Shown: piece after piece, positions 19,701 through 22,923 of the stretch | Numbering within the stretch: the stretch's first letter is position 1 | Layout of the letters: the number at the start of each line of letters is the position of its first letter | From: Apostichopus californicus | Lineage: Eukaryota > Echinodermata > Holothuroidea > Aspidochirotida > Stichopodidae | DNA: 22,923 bases | Reading direction: 5' to 3' | Assembly (NCBI GenBank): GCA_020650975.1 | Contig: JAIPMN010001478.1 | Location: 1 to 22,923, forward strand | Program-made: the position numbers and the translations under genes | Notes under the pieces: model-generated | The model's database searches: none | Seen by the model: the letters and a program-made list of their open reading frames with translations, nothing else | Told to the model about the DNA's origin: nothing

Positions 19701-22233
19701 AGTAATAAGGGCATTATTAAAACTTGTGTTTTTCAGAGCTTTTCTGGTAGCAGACACTGTGACCCTTATCAGTATTAAGTAGAGAACCAATTATGTTTCA
19801 TAATGTTTGAAGTTATTGTCATCTCAGTATCTCATTAACAATTGTATGTGTTTCCACTCCATGAAACTGTTTTGAAAATTGTCTCCCCCAGACACGTCAA
19901 CGATATTTCTGGTGGATTCAGACGAAGAAGAAGAGTCACAAGAATATGATGGAAAACAAGGCACCACAGATGGACAATCAGAAAACAAGGGAAGAGAAGA
20001 TAAGAAGTCAACAGGGAGGAAGGAAAGGGAGGAAGACCTCGAGGAGGGGGAACTGAGTGAAAGAGATGTCCTGAAGATGGAGAAACAACAGCAAGAGGAC
20101 AGGATCAGGGAGGAGTATCAGAAGAGGGAAGAACGGAAGAGGGAGAAGATACTCCGAGAGCAGCGTGAGAAGGAGAGGAAGGAACAAGAGAAGAGGGAGA
20201 AAGAGCAGAAAGAGAGGGAGAGGAAAGAAAAAGAGAAAAGAGAAAAAGACAGAAAGGAACAGGAGAGGAGACTGAAGGAGTGGAAGGAGAAAGAAGAGCG
20301 AGAGAGGTTGGAGAGGGAGAGGAAGGAAAGAGAACTCAGAGAGAGAGAGATGCTGGTCAAGCAGATTGAATTGAAAAATAAGCTGGAGAAGGAGAAGATA
20401 GAAATTGAGAGGAAAGAGAGGGAGCTTCAGGAGCAGCTGGAAGGAGAAAGAAGAGAGAAGGAGAAGAGAGAGAAAGAGAGGCAAGAGCAGGAAGATAGAG
20501 AAAGGAAAACGAGAGAGGAGATGGAGAATAGAATTAAACAGGAAGAAGAACAAAAGCTAAGGGAAGCCCAGCGACTGGAGATGGTTCAGTTAGAGAATAG
20601 AATCAGACAGCAAGAGATGAGGGAGCGTGAGCTGATGGAGGAGACACGCCGTCTACGTCAGATGCTGGCCGTGGGAGCTATCGACCCAGCAGTCGCCGAG
20701 ATAGACCTGCGTGATCGGGAGATAAGAGAGAAACTGGTACGGGATCAGTTGGGCCAGGATAGAAGGAAGTTGGAAGGCTTGCAGCAGGCACAGCGATCAG
20801 ACGCAAACCTGGGAACCACATCACTATTGAAAGCAGATGCTACTTCAGGTTCACGAAAGGATGCACTGGAGAGAAGAGAACTGGAATTACAGATGAAGGA
20901 GAGAGAACTGATAGAAATAGAGAAGAGAGAGGCTGAGAGGCGTAGAATCGAAGACAAGGAGAATGAGATGTTGGACCATGAAAAGAGACAGCAGATGAGA
21001 CAGCAGGAGATTCAAGAGATCAGAAAACTGGAGCAGCAGGCAAGGAGAGAAGATGAGTTGCAAGCAAGACAAGAGCAAGAGATGCAGGCAAGGAGGGAGC
21101 AAGAGATGCAGGCAAGGAGGGAGCAAGAGATGCAGGCAAGGAGGGAGCAAGAGATGCAAGCTAGGAAACAGCAAGAGATGCAGGTGAGAAGGGACCAAGA
21201 GATGCAACCAAGACAAGAGCAAGAGATCCAAGCAAGGAAAGAGCAAGAAATGCAGGCAAGAAGGAACCACGAGATGCAGGCAAGAAGGGAGCGAGAAGAG
21301 CATGCAAGGAGAGAACAAGAAATGCTAGCAAGACAGACCCAGGAGATGCAGCAGACAATGACAGAACAGGAAATTCAGGAAATGCAATCAAGAAGAGAGC
21401 AGGACATACAAGACTGGCTTCAAAGAGAGAACCATATGCTGTCGCAGGGGGTGAGTGAAACCGAGGTCCTGCAGCAGAGACAACTGTTTCAGCAAGAGCT
21501 GGAGAAGCGATACCAATTCCTTGAGGTAATCAAAAGGGGGGAAAGGTCCCAGATGGAAATGGTTTCCCCAGATGAAGACAGGGTGCGTATCATGGAACAA
21601 CTATTCGAGAAAGGAAAGGGAGAACTAATGATTCAAGCTGTCGTCCTCCAGAAGGAAGGATACACAGACGATCAAATCAAAGTAGTGATGGTGAGGGAGG
21701 AAGAGCTTCTGAAACAGAGGGTCATGGAAGAGGTGAGACGAATGGAACTTACCGACGACCAGAGAAACGAGAGGGAGAGATCTGACGACGACGATGAGCT
21801 GAGAGGCAGAAGGGACATCGACGACCGACAAGGAAGTGTCAGAGGGAGGAGTCCAAATGATAGAGAGAGAAAGGATGAGAGAGCTTCTGATTACGATGCA
21901 AGAAGGGACAGAGATGGGAGAGCTGGCTCACCTTCAGCTTCATGGGGACACAGAGGAGATGCGCCTGATGGAGAAGGGCCCTATGTGGAGGACAGCGTGG
22001 GTTATGATGATGATGATGATGATGATGATGGCTCGTTGAGCGACGGCGACTGGGATCAGCAGAGAGGTGATCGGTCTTTGACACCAGAGAGGCCTCGTGC
22101 AGTGAGAAATGAAACTGGGAGACAGGGAATTGCCACACCAAGGAGGAGGAGATCAAGAGGAAGGAAAAGATGGAGGAAGAAAGGAGGAAGAGGTATTAGG
22201 GGCAGAAGAGGTAATGCCAGAAGAGGCAGGTGA
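1673..22233 (+). CDS. CIZ1/ZNF318-like matrin-type zinc-finger protein with giant C-terminal charged helix (12 joined exons)
   Basis: Join of 1673-1757, 2686-4058, 5175-5252, 9972-10073, 10668-10789, 10883-10939, 16327-16411, 17245-17343, 17748-17847, 18437-18558, 18817-18952 and 19892-22233. All junctions are GT-AG, phases agree throughout, and the total is 4701 nt (1566 residues plus stop). Order in the protein: disordered N-terminus with 13-residue repeats, Pro/Gly/Met-rich stretch, bipartite NLS (about 450-470), zinc finger 1 (C535, C538, H551, H557), finger 2 (C643, C646, H659, H665), matrin-type finger 3 (C713, C716, H730, H736), SUMO-interaction-like motif (791-801), long E/K/R helix, Asp-8 run (1492-1499) and basic tail. 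From memory, the finger context resembles vertebrate CIZ1 and ZNF318, which are nuclear. Matrin-3 is less likely because no RRM is seen. The fingers suggest nucleic-acid binding; the exact function is not known. Any 5' non-coding exon lies further upstream and could not be placed. Confidence 0.85.
1758..2685 (+). other. Intron 1
   Basis: A GTAAGC...AACAG intron of 928 nt carrying the minus-strand SINE. The open frame upstream of 2686 is intronic read-through. Confidence 0.8.
1842..2098 (-). mobile_element. tRNA-derived SINE
   Basis: On the minus strand a tRNA-like head carries an A box, TAGCTCAGTGG (2072-2082 on +), and a degenerate B box, GAGTTTGAGCC (2029-2039), about 33 bp apart. A head starting GGAGTGTTAGC is tRNA-like. 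An unrelated body follows, and the element ends in an (ATAC)n tail, seen on + as GTATGTATGTATGTAT at 1845-1860. AATATG near both flanks may be a target duplication. It lies in intron 1. Confidence 0.7.
2686..4058 (+). CDS. Exon 2 (coding): disordered repeat region and NLS
   Basis: This large exon covers residues 29-486. The acceptor is AACAG at 2681-2685, and the donor after AAAAAG is GTAAAC at 4059, phase 0. The open frame extends upstream into the intron without a Met, so the splice phase, not the open frame, sets the start. Contents in order: a Ser/Gln-rich start; a short amphipathic charged helix near residue 80-95 (EVIKEEIKRKFQRM); a 13-residue tandem repeat (3192-3461); a Pro/Gly/Met-rich low-complexity stretch (about residues 340-440) with collagen-like GPxGP steps; and a bipartite basic signal starting MKRK at residue 450 and ending KQRKR. 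It is predicted mostly disordered and nuclear. No catalytic motif is visible. Confidence 0.92.
3192..3461 (+). repeat. 39-bp in-frame tandem repeat, 13-residue unit, ~7 copies
   Basis: Units start at 3192, 3231, 3270, 3309, 3348 and 3387 (39 nt each) and at 3426 (36 nt, one codon lost). A further partial unit begins at 3462. The consensus is roughly R-P-S-x-x-x-Q-x-G-R-D-x-G, highly charged and rich in Arg, Gly, Asp and Ser. All units keep the frame. The sequence is a coding minisatellite inside exon 2, and the central RPS triplet could be a recurring phosphorylation site (inference). Confidence 0.92.
4059..5174 (+). other. Intron 2
   Basis: A GTAAAC...TTTGCAG intron of 1116 nt, AT-rich, without recognised repeats or genes. 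Confidence 0.8.
5175..5252 (+). CDS. Exon 3 (coding): 26-residue linker
   Basis: A TTTGCAG acceptor ends at 5174 and a GTACAG donor starts at 5253. The exon is 78 nt, phase 0 on both sides, and encodes 26 residues containing LDYNAESLKLMDQIARGSK. It is symmetric, so it can be skipped without a frameshift. It matches the phase 0 end of exon 2 and start of exon 4. No domain recognised; probably a short helix ahead of zinc finger 1. Confidence 0.78.
5815..5950 (+). mobile_element. Possible second, degenerate tRNA-derived repeat
   Basis: GTGGGTTCTAGCC (5877-5889) resembles a Pol III B box and lies downstream of a GTGGTACCTGG-type segment. The following sequence (CCCGGAGCAATCC...GGTTTTCCTC) looks like a repeat body. 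The A box is not convincing. Confidence 0.25.
6026..6780. repeat. Diverged tandem duplication, ~390-417 bp period
   Basis: Copy A (6026-6405) and copy B (6443-6780) share CCATTCAGCA...GCATGCACATG starts (6029 / 6446), AATAACTCCCTTCCAG, ACTTTCTCTT-TCTCCAT, and CAGAAT-ATCTGGC...CTTCAACTTCCTATT ends (6309 / 6699). Indels separate them. The hAT MITE landed at the end of copy B. Confidence 0.75.
6788..7091. mobile_element. hAT-type MITE, 304 bp, with perfect 8-bp target duplication
   Basis: The octamer CCCTCATC occurs directly at both borders (6780-6787 and 7092-7099). Inside it, the left end CATGCGCGTATCAAGG and the reverse complement of the right end, CAGGCGCGTAGCCAAGG, are inverted repeats. 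They extend through a GGG...GTGAA block (left to 6825, right from 7062). The 8-bp duplication and CA-type ends point to the hAT superfamily. There is no transposase, so the element is non-autonomous. It sits in intron 3. Confidence 0.8.
7826..7982. repeat. Two-copy tandem duplication, ~91 bp
   Basis: TAGAACCTCTTATAGATA, ATCTACAGTGGTTA and TTGCTGTAATTT recur in the same order in copies at about 7829-7892 and 7919-7982. Confidence 0.8.
8290..8790. repeat. Diverged direct repeat, ~400 bp apart
   Basis: GACTCTTGTTGGATC...ACAAATATG near 8290 recurs as GACTCTTTGTTGGATC...ACAAATATG near 8693, each followed by similar AGAAATCA-GACT text. It suggests an old tandem duplication. Confidence 0.45.
8435..8485. 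repeat. 25-bp tandem duplication
   Basis: AAGGAAAACATCACTGTCAT plus the next six bases occurs at 8435 and again at 8460, without mismatch. Confidence 0.9.
8944..9085. repeat. 48-bp minisatellite, 3 copies
   Basis: Units begin GGGTGTCTCTAATA at 8944, 8992 and 9040. Because 48 is a multiple of three, an open frame with 16-residue repeats appears on the minus strand. It has no other sign of being a gene. Confidence 0.9.
9171..9290 (+). CDS. Possible extra (cassette) exon encoding a Cys/His cluster
   Basis: A good acceptor (CTCTTCTTCAG, ending 9170) and a GTAGGA donor at 9291 bound 120 nt, fully open in phase 0-0. That is the phase required between exons 3 and 4. The 40 residues include C-x4-C-x2-C-x4-H (CLICGRTHH), like a zinc knuckle lacking its last Cys. 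It could be a real alternative exon, or a chance open segment in a repeat-rich intron. It is not counted in the main gene model. Confidence 0.3.
9502..9534. repeat. 11-bp repeat, 3 copies
   Basis: TGCCTTTTACA is repeated three times without change. Confidence 0.9.
9972..10073 (+). CDS. Exon 4 (coding): first half of zinc finger 1
   Basis: A CTTCAG acceptor ends at 9971 and a GTAAGA donor starts at 10074. The exon is 102 nt, phase 0-0, residues 513-546. It encodes a charged helix (LALIKKIGINEKFENRD) followed by W-M-C-Y-L-C, the Cys pair (C535, C538) of zinc finger 1. The His pair is in exon 5, so the intron interrupts the finger. The 'CY(I/L)C ... QE(F/Y)' pattern resembles the first finger of CIZ1 as recalled. 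Confidence 0.92.
10074..10667 (+). other. Intron 4
   Basis: A GTAAGA...TTTTTAG intron of 594 nt that splits zinc finger 1 between its Cys and His pairs. Strong T-rich tract before the acceptor. No other feature seen. Confidence 0.85.
10668..10789 (+). CDS. Exon 5 (coding): second half of zinc finger 1
   Basis: A strong polypyrimidine tract and TTTTTAG end at 10667. Residues 547-586 begin EYVNHCKSTKHK and supply H551 and H557, completing C-x2-C-x12-H-x5-H, the wide His spacing of U1/matrin-type fingers. A basic helix with KKEEKARVHNAFKKLP follows. The donor is the rather weak GTTAGA at 10790, phase 2. If it is not used, the frame stays open for only a short hydrophobic tail, so splicing here is favoured but is less certain than at other junctions. 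Confidence 0.88.
10883..10939 (+). CDS. Exon 6 (coding): 57-nt symmetric exon
   Basis: A TGCAG acceptor ends at 10882 and a GTAAGA donor starts at 10940. The 57 nt enter and leave in phase 2 and encode about 19 residues including DDDRRLWSLAGLLCTTLP. Because it is symmetric, exon 5 can also join exon 7 in frame without it. Reading past the donor meets TAA at once (the GCG|TAA region). The upstream intron is only 93 nt. The exon could be constitutive, a cassette, or a chance segment; the polypyrimidine tract is mediocre. Confidence 0.6.
12390..14840. repeat. Degenerate intronic satellite, ~86-88 bp monomer with 174-bp dimers and a 108-bp variant
   Basis: Recurring phrases are GACTGCCAGTCAGGTGTGAG, TTGTTCATCAACAGC, TTGGAGTACCA and TGAATGAGATGAGTTGATG. 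Monomer spacing is 86 bp (GGTGTGA at 12842 and 12928). A dimer of about 174 bp repeats (ACTGGAAGTAAGG at 12831 and 13005). A 108-109-bp variant repeats three times (CATCACTGCATTGAATG at 14065, 14173 and 14282). Copies are old and indel-rich, and none is coding. Confidence 0.8.
15016..15049. repeat. 18-bp-period palindromic repeat pair
   Basis: TGTGTTATCTCTAACA occurs at 15016 and 15034. Each unit is itself an inverted repeat (TGTTA / TAACA around TCTC). Confidence 0.85.
15421..15426 (+). promoter_or_regulatory. Possible intronic poly(A) signal AATAAA
   Basis: A canonical hexamer followed by a GT-rich stretch (TTTCTGTCTGTTG) lies in the 5.4-kb intron 6. It is preceded by a 7-bp inverted repeat (GAATGCT at 15388 / AGCATTC at 15403). 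It could end a short isoform that reads past exon 6, or a separate non-coding transcript. It may equally be chance in AT-rich DNA. Confidence 0.3.
16130..16315. repeat. TCAATCAA/CAGTCAGT low-complexity tract
   Basis: Degenerate tetranucleotide-like repeats lie just upstream of the exon 7 acceptor. A related CAATCAATCAAT run recurs near 16490 and 16610. Confidence 0.8.
16327..16411 (+). CDS. Exon 7 (coding): polar linker
   Basis: A TTTTTGCAG acceptor ends at 16326 and a GTAAAC donor starts at 16412. In the frame set by exon 6 (or exon 5) the 85 nt encode V-S-F-S-I-G-K-T-Q-A-G-D-K-A-S-G-G-Q and on to VGIK, ending in phase 0 as exon 8 requires. It is a polar linker between fingers 1 and 2. Its last 19 nt and the donor are duplicated 118 bp downstream. 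Confidence 0.75.
16393..16634 (+). repeat. 118-bp tandem duplication including exon 7 end and splice donor
   Basis: Copy 1 starts TTCCACAGTTGGAATCAAG at 16393 (exon) and runs on GTAAACCATCTCAACTGTGG (intron). Copy 2 starts TTCCACACTTGGAATCAAG at 16511 with the same GTAAAC donor at 16530. Both continue through TCTGTCA-AACAGAGCAAT to the CAATCAAT tract. Confidence 0.92.
16412..17244 (+). other. Intron 7
   Basis: A GTAAAC...TTCGCAG intron of 833 nt. It contains copy 2 of the exon-end duplication and the possible hAT-like element. Confidence 0.8.
16862..17180. mobile_element. Possible hAT-like non-autonomous element
   Basis: The left part reads GGGGTGGCGACCC...GGGTCACC and the right part GGGGTCGCAAAG...GGGGTCACC. 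The outer segments ATTCAAAG (left) and, in reverse complement, ATTCAAAACG (right) are similar. The style recalls animal hAT MITEs with GGGTCGC ends. No target duplication was found, so the borders are uncertain. Confidence 0.35.
17245..17343 (+). CDS. Exon 8 (coding): zinc finger 2
   Basis: A TTTTTTCGCAG acceptor ends at 17244 and a GTAAGA donor starts at 17344. The exon is 99 nt, phase 0-0, residues 635-667. It encodes a full finger, C643-x2-C646-x12-H659-x5-H665 (CKPCGRFF ... LQNHLKSEGHQK). From memory this resembles the CIZ1 finger whose last part reads 'FVEHVKSQGHK'. The aromatic pair after the second Cys and the H-x5-H spacing are typical of dsRNA- or RNA-associated U1-like fingers. Confidence 0.94.
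17344..17747 (+). other. Intron 8
   Basis: A GTAAGA...ATTGCAG intron of 404 nt with a short (AAT)n-like stretch near 17365-17390. Nothing else seen. Confidence 0.85.
17748..17847 (+). CDS. Exon 9 (coding): aromatic linker after finger 2
   Basis: An ATTGCAG acceptor ends at 17747 and a consensus GTAAGT donor starts at 17848. The exon is 100 nt, phase 0 to 1. Residues 668-700 contain R-E-T-F-L-K-Q-R-Y-G-N-S-W-L-E-Y-Y-W-Y, a markedly aromatic patch. ZNF318 has an aromatic/Pro linker at the same place between its two fingers (recollection), which may reflect common descent. Its split Gly codon joins exon 10. Confidence 0.9.
17848..18436 (+). other. Intron 9
   Basis: A GTAAGT...TTTACAG intron of 589 nt, AT-rich in its second half. 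No further feature recognised. Confidence 0.85.
18437..18558 (+). CDS. Exon 10 (coding): matrin-type zinc finger 3
   Basis: A TTTTACAG acceptor ends at 18436 and a GTATGA donor starts at 18559. Residues 701-741 encode GVAFVLPVSGYFCKLCSKF followed by the His half: C713-x2-C716-x13-H730-x5-H736. The hydrophobic 'F-x-x-P-V-x-G-Y/F' lead-in before the first Cys is the signature I recall from the matrin-type fingers of CIZ1, ZNF318 and matrin-3. It is the best evidence for family membership. The finger is intact, with all four ligands present. Confidence 0.95.
18817..18952 (+). CDS. Exon 11 (coding): charged helix after finger 3
   Basis: A TACTCAG acceptor ends at 18816 and a GTAAGA donor starts at 18953. 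The exon is 136 nt, phase 0 to 1. Residues 742-786 (EWDREQL to KITL) are charged and probably helical, as after matrin-type fingers in related proteins. The last ~21 nt with the donor start a 97-bp tandem repeat that copies this exon end twice more in the intron. Confidence 0.92.
18932..19240 (+). repeat. 97-bp tandem repeat, 3 copies, including exon 11 end and splice donor
   Basis: Units begin AGCCTGCAAAGATAAC at 18932, 19029 and 19126 (97 nt apart). A decayed fourth start lies near 19235. Unit 1 spans the exon 11 end and its donor. Units 2 and 3 carry the same junction text, GGGTAAGAAC in unit 2 and GGGTAGGAAC in unit 3. Confidence 0.93.
18953..19891 (+). other. Intron 11
   Basis: A GTAAGA...CCCCCAG intron of 939 nt. 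It contains units 1-3 of the 97-bp repeat and poly-C runs near 19285 and 19620. No gene seen. Confidence 0.85.
19892..22233 (+). CDS. Exon 12 (coding, terminal): SIM-like motif, giant E/K/R helix, Asp-8, basic tail
   Basis: A TCTCCCCCAG acceptor ends at 19891 and the frame runs to TGA at 22231-22233, giving residues 787-1566. It opens with T-I-F-L-V-D-S-D-E-E-E-E, which fits a SUMO-interaction motif. About 500 residues rich in Glu, Lys, Arg and Gln follow, probably a coiled coil or single alpha helix, broken once by a non-charged island (AVGAIDPAVAEIDL, near 20670-20705). An 8-residue repeat lies at residues 1174-1271. After it come a less repetitive helical block (near QAVVLQKEGYTDDQIKVV), an Arg/Asp/Ser-rich stretch with SP and TP sites, eight Asp residues, and a basic tail ending GRRGNARRGR. 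This C-terminus has no counterpart in CIZ1 as I recall it. Its GA-rich coding strand produces spurious Leu/Phe/Ser-rich open frames on the other strand. Confidence 0.95.
21052..21345 (+). repeat. 24-bp coding minisatellite, 8-residue unit E-Q-E-M-Q-A-R-R
   Basis: About a dozen 8-residue units lie in frame. Three successive units at 21082-21105, 21106-21129 and 21130-21153 are identical at DNA level. Flanking units are diverged (AR to PR, EQ to QQ or NH). The identical core suggests recent expansion, possibly polymorphic between individuals. The unit keeps a helix-compatible charge pattern. Confidence 0.9.
22006..22029 (+). repeat. (GAT)8 coding trinucleotide repeat, Asp-8
   Basis: Eight perfect GAT codons give residues 1492-1499, within an acidic patch just before the SLSDGDWD segment and the basic tail. 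A pure codon run is liable to slippage. Confidence 0.95.
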
Positions 22234-22468
22234 AGCTGCCGTTGTCATGTTGATGGAGGAACAATTTAGCCTGGCAGCATAAAAGCAACAAAGCAAAATG
22301 AAACTTGGTATGCTACGGTAGACTTGTCCTTGACGACAAAATCATTGCATTTCCAAAATCAGATTTGTGTTACTCTTGAAATTTGGTCAGATGTTTAGCT
22401 GAATTACTTATGTAGAAGTTTGCAATGAGTGTCACTTTCATTGTGACCATACATGAGATGAGACAAAC

Positions 22469-22488
22469 GATATGAAGGTTTTCATATC
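22469..22488 (+). other. 3' UTR hairpin
   Basis: GATATGAA and TTCATATC form a perfect 8-bp stem around a GGTT loop. A further ATATGAAA follows at once and could compete for pairing. A regulatory role is unproven. Confidence 0.45.
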
Positions 22489-22906
22489 AAACATATGAAA
22501 GGAAACCTGTCATTTCAGTGTAACCGGATTGGTTGACCTGTTTTATTAATCTGTTGATTAAAAATCAACTTGTTTAAGTGGCTGTCAATTCAGCATTTTA
22601 CATTGCTGTCGCAAATACTCCTTAAGTTTGCTCATAGGATATGAGCAGTTGTGCATCTCAAGCAGTAGAACTACATCATTTAAACATCAGGTGTTTGGAT
22701 TTTCAAAATCATATTGTTGTGATCTGATCTTAAATGAGGACAACGTACACTAGATGTATGTTAACGATTTAGCTGGTTTTATTTCGGTGACCTTTGTATA
22801 ATCAGTGTATCTCAGATCGCCATGTTGGAAGCCCCCGCAACTGGGGGCGACATACATAAATGTCAAGTGGTGGTTATAGCACAATCATAACATCTTCTTT
22901 TCTTTA

Positions 22907-22912
22907 AATAAA
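22907..22912 (+). promoter_or_regulatory. Poly(A) signal AATAAA
   Basis: This is a canonical hexamer about 675 nt after the stop codon and the only one well placed for the main transcript. Cleavage is expected 10-30 nt downstream. Confidence 0.8.
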
Positions 22913-22923
22913 ACCATAGTAAA

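Larger units (their letters stand above)
22234..22923 (+). other. 3' untranslated region
   Basis: Sequence after the TGA has no long open frame. It holds a perfect 8-bp-stem hairpin (22469-22488) and ends with a poly(A) signal at 22907. The window stops about 11 nt beyond the signal, so the cleavage site is at or just past the window edge. Confidence 0.8.

Noticed and set aside
20008..21318. Long Leu/Phe/Ser-rich open frames on the minus strand
   Set aside because: They are the complement of the GA-rich coding strand of exon 12 and have no independent coding signs.
1673..22233. Assignment to matrin-3
   Set aside because: The matrin-type finger fits, but no RRM domains are encoded and the multi-finger order is closer to CIZ1/ZNF318.

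Overview
The window is eukaryotic genomic DNA holding essentially one multi-exon protein gene on the + strand, with its 3' end inside the window. GT-AG introns, a tRNA-derived SINE, small hAT-type MITEs, minisatellites and many poly-G/poly-C tracts suggest a metazoan. The protein family and repeat style would fit a marine invertebrate such as an echinoderm, but the species assignment is inference. No prokaryotic features, rRNA genes, genuine tRNA genes or CRISPR arrays were seen.

The gene can be assembled by eye from 12 coding exons between 1673 and 22233. Every splice phase matches its neighbour, and the summed coding length (4701 nt including the stop) is a multiple of three, giving about 1566 residues. 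The protein starts with a disordered region containing 13-residue repeats, a Pro/Gly/Met-rich stretch and a bipartite nuclear localisation signal (exon 2). Three zinc fingers of the matrin/U1 style (C-x2-C ... H-x5-H) follow. The third sits in a context recalled from CIZ1 and ZNF318 (hydrophobic 'LPVSGY' just before the first Cys). A 780-residue last exon then encodes a SUMO-interaction-like motif, a very long Glu/Lys/Arg-rich helix with an 8-residue tandem repeat, an Asp-8 run and a basic RG-rich tail. A nuclear matrix, chromatin or RNA-processing protein is the most likely role. A poly(A) signal lies at 22907.

Layout: 1-1672 upstream or first-intron sequence, with a probable hAT MITE (619-1036); 1673-4058 exons 1-2, with a tRNA-derived SINE in intron 1; 4059-9971 introns 2 and 3 around small exon 3, with a segmental tandem duplication, a hAT MITE with a perfect 8-bp target duplication (6788-7091), a 48-bp minisatellite and a possible extra exon (9171-9290); 9972-10939 exons 4-6 (zinc finger 1); 10940-16326 a 5.4-kb intron dominated by an old degenerate ~87-bp satellite and carrying an internal poly(A)-like signal; 16327-18952 exons 7-11 (zinc fingers 2 and 3); 18953-19891 last intron; 19892-22923 terminal exon and 3' UTR.

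The most unusual points are the fusion of a CIZ1/ZNF318-like finger block to a giant charged helix, and two independent tandem duplications (exon 7 and exon 11) that each copied the 3' end of an exon together with its splice donor.
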